A stretch of 64,000 nt of DNA from Sandaracinaceae bacterium. Lineage in GTDB: Bacteria > Myxococcota_A > Polyangia > Polyangiales > Houyiibacteriaceae. The notes beneath the pieces were generated by a model. It made no database searches and was not told the origin of the DNA. It was given only the letters and a program-made list of their open reading frames with translations. Location of the stretch: NCBI GenBank assembly GCA_020633055.1, contig JACKEJ010000010.1, forward strand, positions 248,001-312,000, read 5' to 3'. A program made the translations under genes and the position numbers. Shown here one piece after another: positions 11,262 through 21,870 of this stretch (position 1 is its first letter; each line of letters starts with the position of its first letter).

Positions 11262-12068
11262 GTGTTCACTTCCGATCAACTCACCATCGAACGCGACGGG
11301 CACGTCGTCACCCTGACGATGAACCGCCCCGAGAAGCGCAACGCCTTCGGCCTCGAGATGCTCATCGCGATGGCTGACGCCTTCCAGATGTGCGACGACG
11401 ACACCGACGTGCGCGCCATCATCCTGACGGGCGCGGGCGGGCACTTCTGCGCCGGGTCCGACCTGAAGGAGAACCAGCTGGGCCAGAAGGACGAGCGCAC
11501 GCTCATGCTCCAGGAGCGCTTCAAGACCGAGCCGCGCATCCACTGGAAGGCGCTGCTGCGCGAGTACCGTCCGGCCGCGCCCGTGATCGCCGCGGTCGAG
11601 GGCTTCGCCGTCGCGGGCGGCACGGAGATCTTGCAGGGCACGGATCTGCGCGTGGCGGGCAAGAGCGCGACCTTCGGCGTGACCGAGGCCGCCCTCGGGC
11701 TGTTCCCGCTGGGGGGCTCCACCATCCGGCTGCGCCGCCAGATCGGGTATGCGCGAGCCGCCGAGATGCTGCTCGCCGCGCGGCGCATCGACGCCGAGAC
11801 CGCCGAGCGGTGGGGACTCATCAACTACGTGGTCGAAGACGGCCAGGCGCTCGACAAGGCGCGCGAGCTCGCGACTCGCGTGGCGGCCTGCGGTCCGCTA
11901 GCGGTGCGGGCCATCAAGCGCAGCTTGGTGGAGAGCGACGGGCTTACCGAGGCCGATGCGCTGGCCCAGGAAGAGGCGCTGGGCGCCCCGGTGTTTCGCA
12001 GCGCCGACGCCAAGGAGGGCCCGACCGCCTTCTTCGAGAAGCGCAAGCCCGTCTTCACGGGGAAGTGA
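11262..12068 (+). CDS. enoyl-CoA hydratase/isomerase family protein (crotonase fold)
   Basis: 268 aa, GTG start chosen because GGAG lies 6 nt upstream and the crotonase fold begins at once; the open frame upstream is Arg-rich and contains the promoter. Family motifs: MNRPEKRNAFGLEM, oxyanion-hole AGGHFCAGSDLKE, EGFAVAGGTEIL and a FGVTEAALGLFPLGGS segment. The second catalytic Glu position is present (TEAALG), but the residue usually giving the first Glu (AGEKAQF in hydratases) is Lys/Ser here (AGKSATF). The reaction may therefore be isomerase- or hydrolase-like rather than simple hydration. It probably acts on acyl-CoA in fatty-acid or sterol breakdown, controlled through the upstream palindrome. 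Confidence 0.85.
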   Translation: MFTSDQLTIERDGHVVTLTMNRPEKRNAFGLEMLIAMADAFQMCDDDTDVRAIILTGAGGHFCAGSDLKENQLGQKDERTLMLQERFKTEPRIHWKALLREYRPAAPVIAAVEGFAVAGGTEILQGTDLRVAGKSATFGVTEAALGLFPLGGSTIRLRRQIGYARAAEMLLAARRIDAETAERWGLINYVVEDGQALDKARELATRVAACGPLAVRAIKRSLVESDGLTEADALAQEEALGAPVFRSADAKEGPTAFFEKRKPVFTGK

Positions 12069-12130
12069 CGTCCGCCCCGGTGTGCGCGGCCGCGCTTCTG
12101 CGCCGGGGCAGACCCGTCTGAGTGTCCTCG

Positions 12131-12156
12131 CAGGGCGCTGGCCCCGCAGCGCCCTG
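12131..12156 (+). terminator. GC-rich hairpin downstream of the crotonase gene
   Basis: CAGGGCGCTG and CAGCGCCCTG form a perfect 10-bp stem with a 6-nt loop, 63 bp after the crotonase stop. There is no T-tract, so it may slow or terminate transcription only with help from Rho. Confidence 0.4.
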
Positions 12157-12168
12157 TGACGCTTCCGA

Positions 12169-12197
12169 CCCAGGCCGCACCACAACGGCGGCCTGGG
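12169..12197 (-). terminator. GC-rich hairpin downstream of the giant repeat gene
   Basis: CCCAGGCCGC and GCGGCCTGGG form a perfect 10-bp stem with a 9-nt loop, 12 bp beyond the stop of the minus-strand gene ending at 12210. No T-tract. With the hairpin at 12131-12156 it makes a two-hairpin barrier between convergent genes. Confidence 0.4.
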
Positions 12198-12209
12198 CGA
12201 CGCGCCGCG

Positions 12210-15200
12210 TCAGAGCGGCGTGACCGCCGTGGCCGCAGAGCAGGTGCCTGCCGCGATGGTGCCCACCTGCACGGCCGCCGCCCCGGCGCTCATGTTGCCG
12301 TTGTTGGCCAGGTTGGGCGTGAGCGCGAACGCGCCGTTCCACCCGGTGAACGCGAACGTGCCCGCCGTCTGGCCGAGGGTATAGCTGCTGGTCGTGCCGT
12401 TCGCGCTGTTGTTCGTCATGTCCACGCACGTCGCGGAGCCGGCCGCGCGCGTCTGGGCAACGATGCCGTCTGACACGCCGCTGCCAGAGACCGTGTTCCC
12501 GTCCAGCTCCGCATCGAGCGTGGCGGCGCTCGACGGCGGGACGTCGAGGTCGATGCCGCTGAACGTGGGCGAGAGCGACGTGATGGTGACCGGACTGTTC
12601 GAAGCGAAGAGGCGCGTGTCTGCGCCGCCCGTGGAGACCACCAGCACACCACTCGCGTCGGTCGCCGTCACGGCCACGTTGGTGAGCCGCAGGTCGGCCC
12701 GTCCGTCCGACACCAGCGCATCGAGCGCGGCGCGGCCCGGACCTCCCGTGCCCACCGCGAGCGTCCCGCCGTTCATGTCGTAGCGAAGGGTCGAGGTGGG
12801 CGCCAATACGTCGATGAAGGCCGCTGCATCCACCGCCGTGACGGTGCTCGACACGACCCGCAGCTGCGAGGTGGAGGCGCCGTCGGCGACCGCACGGATG
12901 CCGCGTCGTGTGGACGTGAGCATGGACGAGAGCAGGTCCACCTGCACCGACGACCCAACGATGGCGCTCACGGTGAGCGCCGAAGAACCCGCCGCACCCC
13001 CGTGCGTCTCGAGGACGGCGTTGGTGACGATCACGTCGAGCGAGGTCGTGCCTGTGGCGCTCACCACGAGCGCGTCGTGGTCGGGCGAGCCGCTGGGCAC
13101 GGGGACGGTCTCGATGTCGAGGTCGGTCAGCGTGACCGTGGCCGCGGGGCTCGCGGTCGCCGCGTTCAGCACCATGCCCTGCGCCAGGCCCGCACCCGAC
13201 AGCGTCGCCCCGTTCACGGCGAGCGTGCCGCTCAGGTCCTCCACGAGCACGCCGGTCGCGCTCACGCCGGTCTCGGTGACGCTCACGTTCGTCAGGTCCA
13301 CGGCGCTGTTGCCCGTGATGTACGCGCCCGTCGTGGTGGCGCTCGTCACGTTCATGTTGCGCAGATCGACCCCGGCCGCATCGTCGAGCGAGATGCCGAT
13401 GCCAACGGGCGACGCGATGGCGCCGCCGCTGCCCGCGGTCGTGCCGACGCCGGTGACGGCGAAGGCGCCCGTCGTGTTCGTCAGCGAGAGGCCCGTCGCG
13501 CTCGATCCCGTAGAGGCGAGCGAGCGGAGCGTGACGCCGAGCGACGCGTTGCTGGCCACGAACGCTGGCCCAGCGGTGGCCGCGATGGTGGAGGTCGCCG
13601 TCGTCACGTCGAAGCTCATGGGCCCGGTGAGCGCCACCGCCGTGCCCCCTGCCGTGGTGGCGCTGAGCGCGGCGATGTCGATGGAGCTCCCCGCCGCGCC
13701 CGTGACGCTGATGGCTCCGGTCGTCGAGGCGGTGGCCGTCACGGAATCCAACGTGAGCGCGACCACGGCGCCGCTGACGTCGATGGCCCGCGCGCCTTCG
13801 GTGACGACCGCAGCACCGCCGCCCCCCGCGTTGAGCGTGAGCCCCGTCGAGTTGTTCGCCTGGAGGCCGACGCCGCCGCGCGTGGTGATGGTGGCGGACA
13901 CCACGGCGACGTTGCCCGTGACGTTGTCGAGCGCGACGCCGCGGTTCGCGACGGCCACGGCCGCCGCGTCGACCATGACGGACGCCAACGAGAACGAGCT
14001 GACCGTCACGCCGCTGAGCACGAGCCCCGAGGCTTGGTCGGCGTCGAGCGTGACTGTGCCGCCGAGCGCCACCGCACCACCCGACGCGAACAACGCCGCC
14101 GACGCGCCTCCGCCACCGGTGCGGTCGATGGCCACGTCCGTGAGCGTGCTGCTGCTGCCCGCGCCGCCGAGGTGCACCGCGTGCGCTGCGCCGGCCGCCG
14201 TGCAGCTCACGTTGACGTTCGTCATGGTGACGCTGTCGTCGCGCGCATCGACGCCCTCGCCGCCAGCCGCGACCACGTCGAGCGCGGTCAAGGACGCCCC
14301 GCTCGCGCCCGCGAGCACTTCGATGGCAGGCCCCGCCGGGTTCTGGATGACCGGATTGCCGGGCATGGGGACGCCGGTCACGCTCTGCCCCGCGTGCACG
14401 CTGAAGCCGTTCGCGTCCGTGTCGTACGCCGTGGCGTTGAAGCGCACGGAGAACGCCGTGGCCCACTGCACGCTGTCCGCCATCACCGCGTCGGTGCCCA
14501 GTCGCGGGAAGGGCCGGAAGTCGGTGCCGCACACGCCCTGTTCGTCGGCCGGGAGCGCCGTACACGCAGCGTAGGCGACCGAGCGGTCCACCACGAGCTG
14601 CTGCACGCCCGACAGGTTCACCGTCGCGGTGGCCTCGTCGCAGGTGGGCGCGTTGCATGGGTCTGCCCCGGTGTCGCCACCGGTCACGGCGCGGAACGGG
14701 AACGTGTCGACCGTCCCAGAAGGACCACCCGCCGCATAGATGACCGGCGGCGCGTAGACGAACGTCCCGTCCGCGAAGACCTGGTAGAACCCGCCGAGCG
14801 TCGTGGTGCCGCTGTCAGCGCGGTACCCCACCGTATCGACCGGGTCGGGATCCGTGGCAGGGAGCGTGCGCGCCATCGCAGCGGGCAGGTGCACGCCCCA
14901 GGTGGTCGCGTAGCTGACGTCCGTGGCGTCCACGTCATCATCGGTGTTCTGGACGTCGAGGGTGAACATGACGGGCGTCGAGCTCGAGGTGCCGTCGTTG
15001 GCCGTGACCGTGACCGTGAGCGTGTTGCCCGCGGGCGGGCTGGTGAACGCGTCCGCTTCGGGCGTGAGGGTGAGCACGTGCATGGGGCAGATCGTGCCGT
15101 CGCCGATGCCCGCGTTCGCCAGGACGGTCTGGTCGCTGCTAGTCCCGGAGAGGGTGATGCCGCTGCATGGCGTGTCCACGTCCGTCACGGTCACCGTGAT

Positions 15201-18200
15201 CATGGCCGTGGTGTCCTCGTCCATCACCTGCGGACCAATCGCGGACACGACAGGTGGGTCGTCGACGGCCGTGACCGTGACCGTGAACGTGCGGTCGGTC
15301 TGGTTGGGCATGCCAGCCAGCACGCGCACCGTGACGGTGACGGGCACCCCCGAGGTGAACGCGTCGGGTGCGGGCGTGACCTGCACCGTCCAGTTCGTCA
15401 CGCTGCCAGCGCCCCCGGTGCTGACGATGGCGATGCCGCTGACCGGCACCACGGCGCCGTTGCTCGTGAGCACGGTGATGTCGCCCGCCGTGATGGAGGT
15501 GTCCACGTCGGTGACCGTGAACGGCAACGCTGCGGTCATGCCGTCTTCCGGGATCGTCTGGTTCGCGATGGCCGAGATGGTGGGCGGATCATCCACCGGC
15601 GTGATCTCCACCGCGAACACGTCGGTGCCCGTGAGTGTGTCGGCGCTGGTCGCGGTGAGCGTGATGTTCGCGTTGGGGGGCGAGGCCTGGTTGGTGCCGC
15701 CCGTGACGCCGAGGTTGAACGTGCGCGTGCAGGTGCCCCCCGTGGGGCTGACGACGAGGTTGCCGTTGGGGATGAGCGTGGTGTCGCTGCTGACGGCCCC
15801 CAGCATGATGCTCTCCGCGCCGTTGACCACGCCGCTCACGTTGCACAGGTCGGGGTCCTGGACCGTGACCGCGATGACCGACGTGATGTCCTCGGTGAGG
15901 GCCATCGCCCCGACCCTGTCAGCCACGGCGACGATGACGGGGGCGTCCGGGGTATTGGTGACCGTCAGCTGGAACGTGGCGCTGGCCGTCCCGGGTGTGG
16001 GCGTCTGGTCGTCCGCGACCTGGAGCGTGACGTTGCCGACGCCGAAGGCGTTGGGCTCGGGCGTGATGGTCAAGGTGCACGCCCCCGCCGCGTCGCACGT
16101 GGGCACGAGGTTCGCGTTGGTCACCAGCGCGGGCAGGGCCGAGGTGGCCGTGACCACCAAGCTGCCGTTCGCGTCGTCGATGTCGTCGACGTTGAAGCTG
16201 AGGATGGCCGTCCCGACCGTGTCCTCCATCATGCTGACGTTCGTCACGTTGGTGATGGTGGGTGGATCGTTGACCGGAGCCACGGTGTACGTGAAGGTCC
16301 GCGTGTCCCGCGACATGGGGTCGCTGACGCCGACCGGATCACGCACCTCGAAGGTGATCTGCGTGGAGCCGCTGGCGTCCGGCACCGGCACGAGCGTGAG
16401 CCGCCACTGCCCCTCGTCTGGCCCAGCCGCGCCGAGGTACGCGACGGTGAATGACTGCAGGACGCCCGGCGTCGCGGCGACCAGCGTGAAGCCCGCCGAA
16501 GGCCCGCTGACGGGGAAGTCCGCCGGCTGCGCGTTGTCGATGTCGCGCACCGTGAACGTGATCTGAGTGGACGTGTCTTCCTGCGCCGCCGCGAAGGGCG
16601 CTGGGTTGAACACCGTGAACACGGGCGCGTCGTTGACGGCTACCACGCTCACGGGGACCGTGAAGGTGGTCTGCGCAGGACCCGTGGAGCCGCCGGCCCC
16701 GTCGTCCGTGACGGTGATGGTGATGGTCTCGTCGCCGAAGGTGTTCGGGAAGCTGCTGGCGCGGAGCTCGAACTGGTCGCCCCCCACGGACACGAAGGCG
16801 ATGTTCTCGATGACCGTGCCACTCGAGCCCGTGGCGCTCACGGCTAGGCTCGCGACCGGCGTCTCGACGTCGTTCACGGTGAACGTGCGCGGCCCGATGT
16901 TGTCGGGCCCACCCGCCGCGCGCTCCTGGACGAACAAGGGGTTCGGGATGGGCGCGTTCGGGACGATGGTGGGGGCGTCGTTGATGGGCGTGACGTTGAC
17001 GACCACGTCTTGCGAGACGCTCAGCATGGTGGGCGTGCTGCCACCCATGTCCGTGACCGTGACCCGCAGCGTGGCCGAGCCGTTCTGGTCGAGCGCCGGC
17101 GAGAGCATGACGCTGCGCGTCCCCCCCGCCCCGCCGAGCACGATGCTCCCCATGGGAAAGAGCGCGGCGTTGCCGCTGACGAACGTGACCGTGTACGTCT
17201 GCTGCGTGTCGAGGTCGTCGTCGACGTCGCTGACGCCGAACGTGAACGTGAACGGGGTGTCCTCGTTGGTGGTCTGTGCGGGGATGACGCCCGTGAGCAC
17301 GGGCGCGTCGTTGACGGGCGCGACGGTGAACACGAAGGGCGCGGTGACCACGGGGTTCACGCCGTCGTCGGCGCTGATGACGATGTTCGCCACGCCGAAC
17401 GCGTCGGGCTGCGGCGGCAAGCTGAGCGTGTAGACGCCGCCGCCGTTGTTGACGATGCTCAGCGCTCCGGTGGGGACGAGCGCGGCGTTGTCGCTGGCCG
17501 CGGTGACCGTGGGCGCGGGGGAGTCCACGTCGACCACCATGAACGTCAGGGTCGGGGTCACGACCGGGTCTTCCATGGTGGTGACGTTCATCACCCCCGT
17601 GATGACGGGCGGATCGTCCAGCGCCGTGACGCTCACCATGAACATCATGCTCGTGCTGAGCGCTCCGTCGCTGACGGTGATGGTGACGATACCGGTCCCG
17701 TTCTGATCGGGGGCGGGGGTGATGACCAACGTGCGCGACGCATCTGCGCCACCCAGCTGCAGCCCGGACGAAGGGAGCAGCGTGGGGTTGTCGGACGCGA
17801 TAGTCACCATGAGGTCGCCGATGGGCGTGTCCACGTCTCCGATCGTGAACGGCAGGGCGGGCGTCGGGGTGTCCTCGTCGGTGACCACGTCCGCGATGGG
17901 CGAAATGGTGGGCGCGTCGTTGACGTTGGTGATGCGCAGGGTGAACGTGGTCGTGCTCGACGCGGCACCGTCGGTGGCGGTGAGCGTGATGAGTACGTCC
18001 CCGAACGCGTCGGGCTGCGGGTTCAGCGTGACGGTGAAGTCTCCGGACGCGCCCCCCACGGCGACCCCGGCCTGCGCCACGAGCGCTTCGTCCCCCGTGG
18101 TGGCGCTGAGCGCGAGCGACGAGAGCGGGCTGTCGATGTCGGTGACCGTCACGCGGATGGGCCCCGCGGCGACCTCCTCCCGCGTGGTCTGGAGTGGGAC

Positions 18201-18650
18201 GGCCACGATGACGGGGGGGTCGTTCACCGGCAGCACCGTGACGGTGAACATGGCCGTCGCGCTGAACTCGCCGTCGGTGACCAGCACAGTGACCTGCACC
18301 ACGCCGCTCGCGTCGGGCTCGGGGGTGATGGTGATGGTGCGGTCGGTCCCCGTCGGGCTGAAGGTGATGCCCGCGGACGACAAGATGCTGGGGTCGGAGG
18401 AGACCGCGCTGAACGTGAGCGTGTCGACCGACTCGGCGTCGGCGACGGTGAACATCCCCGTCACAGGCACGTCCTCGTCGGTCGTGAGGTCCGGGATCGT
18501 GCCGAGCGTGGGCGCGGTGTTGCGCAGCTCCGAGCTGCCCACGACGGGCTCACCACAACCGCTCGTGCCGAGCATGATGGACGCTGCGAGCGCCGCAGTG
18601 AGCGCGACGGTCGTGTGTGGGGACGTGGCTGGGTTCATGCGCTCCATCAT
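12210..18650 (-). CDS. giant secreted protein with tandem Ig/cadherin-like repeats and a beta-helix region
   Basis: 2146 aa from the ATG at 18650, which overlaps the TGA of the OmpA gene (ATGA). An internal ATG at 18638 is an alternative. The N-terminus is a signal sequence with an imperfect lipobox (GTSGC). Residues ~45-1240 hold about eleven tandem repeats of ~100 aa, each opening with VND(A/P)P and a (T/M)(N/D)ED motif, as in Big_9/cadherin-like surface adhesins. Residues ~1240-1430 are a linking domain with cysteines. From ~1430 to the end, short Val/Thr/Asn/Ala-rich repeats (LTDVAIDRT, LTNVAVTAT) look like a right-handed parallel beta-helix. A role in surface adhesion or matrix is inferred, with the OmpA partner as likely envelope anchor. 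Confidence 0.85.
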   Translation of the reverse strand: MMERMNPATSPHTTVALTAALAASIMLGTSGCGEPVVGSSELRNTAPTLGTIPDLTTDEDVPVTGMFTVADAESVDTLTFSAVSSDPSILSSAGITFSPTGTDRTITITPEPDASGVVQVTVLVTDGEFSATAMFTVTVLPVNDPPVIVAVPLQTTREEVAAGPIRVTVTDIDSPLSSLALSATTGDEALVAQAGVAVGGASGDFTVTLNPQPDAFGDVLITLTATDGAASSTTTFTLRITNVNDAPTISPIADVVTDEDTPTPALPFTIGDVDTPIGDLMVTIASDNPTLLPSSGLQLGGADASRTLVITPAPDQNGTGIVTITVSDGALSTSMMFMVSVTALDDPPVITGVMNVTTMEDPVVTPTLTFMVVDVDSPAPTVTAASDNAALVPTGALSIVNNGGGVYTLSLPPQPDAFGVANIVISADDGVNPVVTAPFVFTVAPVNDAPVLTGVIPAQTTNEDTPFTFTFGVSDVDDDLDTQQTYTVTFVSGNAALFPMGSIVLGGAGGTRSVMLSPALDQNGSATLRVTVTDMGGSTPTMLSVSQDVVVNVTPINDAPTIVPNAPIPNPLFVQERAAGGPDNIGPRTFTVNDVETPVASLAVSATGSSGTVIENIAFVSVGGDQFELRASSFPNTFGDETITITVTDDGAGGSTGPAQTTFTVPVSVVAVNDAPVFTVFNPAPFAAAQEDTSTQITFTVRDIDNAQPADFPVSGPSAGFTLVAATPGVLQSFTVAYLGAAGPDEGQWRLTLVPVPDASGSTQITFEVRDPVGVSDPMSRDTRTFTYTVAPVNDPPTITNVTNVSMMEDTVGTAILSFNVDDIDDANGSLVVTATSALPALVTNANLVPTCDAAGACTLTITPEPNAFGVGNVTLQVADDQTPTPGTASATFQLTVTNTPDAPVIVAVADRVGAMALTEDITSVIAVTVQDPDLCNVSGVVNGAESIMLGAVSSDTTLIPNGNLVVSPTGGTCTRTFNLGVTGGTNQASPPNANITLTATSADTLTGTDVFAVEITPVDDPPTISAIANQTIPEDGMTAALPFTVTDVDTSITAGDITVLTSNGAVVPVSGIAIVSTGGAGSVTNWTVQVTPAPDAFTSGVPVTVTVRVLAGMPNQTDRTFTVTVTAVDDPPVVSAIGPQVMDEDTTAMITVTVTDVDTPCSGITLSGTSSDQTVLANAGIGDGTICPMHVLTLTPEADAFTSPPAGNTLTVTVTANDGTSSSTPVMFTLDVQNTDDDVDATDVSYATTWGVHLPAAMARTLPATDPDPVDTVGYRADSGTTTLGGFYQVFADGTFVYAPPVIYAAGGPSGTVDTFPFRAVTGGDTGADPCNAPTCDEATATVNLSGVQQLVVDRSVAYAACTALPADEQGVCGTDFRPFPRLGTDAVMADSVQWATAFSVRFNATAYDTDANGFSVHAGQSVTGVPMPGNPVIQNPAGPAIEVLAGASGASLTALDVVAAGGEGVDARDDSVTMTNVNVSCTAAGAAHAVHLGGAGSSSTLTDVAIDRTGGGGASAALFASGGAVALGGTVTLDADQASGLVLSGVTVSSFSLASVMVDAAAVAVANRGVALDNVTGNVAVVSATITTRGGVGLQANNSTGLTLNAGGGGAAVVTEGARAIDVSGAVVALTLDSVTATASTTGAISVTGAAGSSIDIAALSATTAGGTAVALTGPMSFDVTTATSTIAATAGPAFVASNASLGVTLRSLASTGSSATGLSLTNTTGAFAVTGVGTTAGSGGAIASPVGIGISLDDAAGVDLRNMNVTSATTTGAYITGNSAVDLTNVSVTETGVSATGVLVEDLSGTLAVNGATLSGAGLAQGMVLNAATASPAATVTLTDLDIETVPVPSGSPDHDALVVSATGTTSLDVIVTNAVLETHGGAAGSSALTVSAIVGSSVQVDLLSSMLTSTRRGIRAVADGASTSQLRVVSSTVTAVDAAAFIDVLAPTSTLRYDMNGGTLAVGTGGPGRAALDALVSDGRADLRLTNVAVTATDASGVLVVSTGGADTRLFASNSPVTITSLSPTFSGIDLDVPPSSAATLDAELDGNTVSGSGVSDGIVAQTRAAGSATCVDMTNNSANGTTSSYTLGQTAGTFAFTGWNGAFALTPNLANNGNMSAGAAAVQVGTIAAGTCSAATAVTPL

Positions 18651-19915
18651 CGACCTCGCTCTCTGCCCGAACCCCCGTCCAACACCTCGAACTCGACTCG
18701 CCGGTTGGGACCGAGCGCCTCGGGCGAGTCCCCTTGCACGCGGGGGTCGGTGTCGCCGACGCCCTCCACCACGAAGCGATTGCGCCCGATGCCCTGCCTC
18801 ACGAGCCAGGTGACCACGGCGTGCGCGCGCTCGCGGCTGAGCCACGTATTGAACGCCGGATCGCCGAGGTGGTCCGAGTGGCCGATGACCCGCACGCGGC
18901 GCAGGCCACGGTCGTCGCGCATCAGGCGCGCCACACGCCGCAGCTGCTCGATCGCGTCGGCGTCGAGGTGCGCGCTCTGGAACGGGAAGTAGATGATGAC
19001 ATCGAGCGCCGCGCCGTAGTCGCGGGCTGGACATCCACGGTGCGCGACCTCGCCGAACTCGTCCGGGCAGCGATCCTGGGAGTCGCGCACGCCGTCACCG
19101 TCGCGGTCGTTGCCGTGGTCCCCGCGCGCTGGGTCCTCGCTGTTGTCGATCGGGACGGGCTCGGGTTCCGGCTCAGGCTCCGGCTCCACCTCTGGCTCCG
19201 GCACCACCTCCGGCTCGGGGACGGGTTCCGGCTCTGGCTCTGGCTCGGGGACTGGCTCGGGCTCCAGCTCGGGCAGCGCCTCGAGCTCGGGCGTCGGCTC
19301 GGGCTCCGCCTCCGGCTCACCGTCTCCCGAGCAACCTGTGTCGCGCCCCCACGAGACCGAGAGTCCCGCTTGCACGATGCGACCGTCGGCGCCTCCCTGT
19401 GGGGCGTCGCTGGGCTGGAAGACGTGGCTGTAGCGCACGAAGGGCCCGAGGCCGAAGGCCCCGCAACCGACGCGCAGATCCAACCCCACCCCTCCGTACA
19501 CCCCGGGGCGGACCAGCGACCCGGTCAACACCACGTTCGCGCCGCCCTGCAGCCACAGGTCCGCGCGTGAGGCCGCAGGCAGGAAGTGCACCTTCGCGCC
19601 CACCCCGAGCGACGCGTACGTCGCCCAGCCGCTGCCTGGATACAGGTTGTTGTCGTATGGAAAGTAGACGCCGTTGAACAGGGCCTCGAGGCCGATCCAG
19701 CGGGACAGGCGGTACTCGTAGCCAAACCCCACGCCGAAGCCCCACTTGTCCCGGTCGTCGTCTCGACGCAGGGACAACCCCAGCGCTCCCTCGAGACGCA
19801 GCACGTGGGGGCCTCGAGAGGTGGACTGCGCGCGCCCGACGCCGACGGTGGCGCACCACGCGGGCACGGCGAGAGCCAGGACGAGGACACCACGAAGCAA
19901 AGCCGACCAACCCAT
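18647..19915 (-). CDS. OmpA-family outer-membrane protein with Pro/Glu spacer
   Basis: 422 aa. Signal peptide 1-30 (MGWSALLRGVLVLALAVPAW then CATVGVGRAQ). Residues ~33-185 look like a small outer-membrane beta-barrel (alternating aromatic/Gly strands such as GFGVGFGYEYRL). A spacer of PE/EP repeats (~195-250) is followed by a thrombospondin-3-like Asp-rich calcium motif (DRDGDGVRDSQDRCPD). The C-terminal OmpA/MotB peptidoglycan-binding domain (~300-415) has VIGHSDHLGDPAFNTWLSRERA and PNRRVEFEV. It starts an operon with the giant repeat protein; overlapping ATGA codons imply coupled translation and stoichiometric export to the envelope. Confidence 0.88.
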   Translation of the reverse strand: MGWSALLRGVLVLALAVPAWCATVGVGRAQSTSRGPHVLRLEGALGLSLRRDDDRDKWGFGVGFGYEYRLSRWIGLEALFNGVYFPYDNNLYPGSGWATYASLGVGAKVHFLPAASRADLWLQGGANVVLTGSLVRPGVYGGVGLDLRVGCGAFGLGPFVRYSHVFQPSDAPQGGADGRIVQAGLSVSWGRDTGCSGDGEPEAEPEPTPELEALPELEPEPVPEPEPEPEPVPEPEVVPEPEVEPEPEPEPEPVPIDNSEDPARGDHGNDRDGDGVRDSQDRCPDEFGEVAHRGCPARDYGAALDVIIYFPFQSAHLDADAIEQLRRVARLMRDDRGLRRVRVIGHSDHLGDPAFNTWLSRERAHAVVTWLVRQGIGRNRFVVEGVGDTDPRVQGDSPEALGPNRRVEFEVLDGGSGRERGR

Positions 19916-20129
19916 AAGCGCCTACACGCTACCACGTGCGTGGGTACGTTGAGGCCTTCCTGCGGAGCCTTTTTTTCTAGGGGTTTCCTCCCACGCATCC
20001 CGCGCTACCTCGTATGTACAAGCGCGTTTCCACTTCGTTTCGTACAGCCGTGTGAAAACACAGAAGAAAAACCAAGTGAAAGGTGGTCAAGGGGGGGCTG
20101 TTCGACGTATGCTCACCTACTGAAGACCA
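19916..20129. other. AT-richer divergent promoter region
   Basis: 214 bp between the OmpA gene and the kinase at 20130. It is visibly richer in A/T than its surroundings, with runs such as CTTTTTTTCTAG and GAAGAAAAACC. On the minus strand TTGACC (20085-20090) could be a -35 element, but its -10 partner is weak. A small TGTG-AAAA-CACA palindrome lies at 20051-20062. No coding potential seen. Confidence 0.3.
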
Positions 20130-21842
<1,713 letters not shown>

Positions 21843-21870
21843 GGGCCCGCCCCCCTCGGGCAGCCCACTC

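Noticed and set aside
13002..16454. Open frame of 1150 codons on the plus strand opposite the giant repeat gene
   Set aside because: Composition is Arg/Gly/His/Asp-skewed with no domain signal. It is the mirror of a repetitive high-G+C coding strand whose own translation has clear repeats and a signal peptide.
19130..19320. Simple-sequence GGCTCCGG-like run as an intergenic repeat element
   Set aside because: It encodes the Pro/Glu spacer of the OmpA-family protein in frame.
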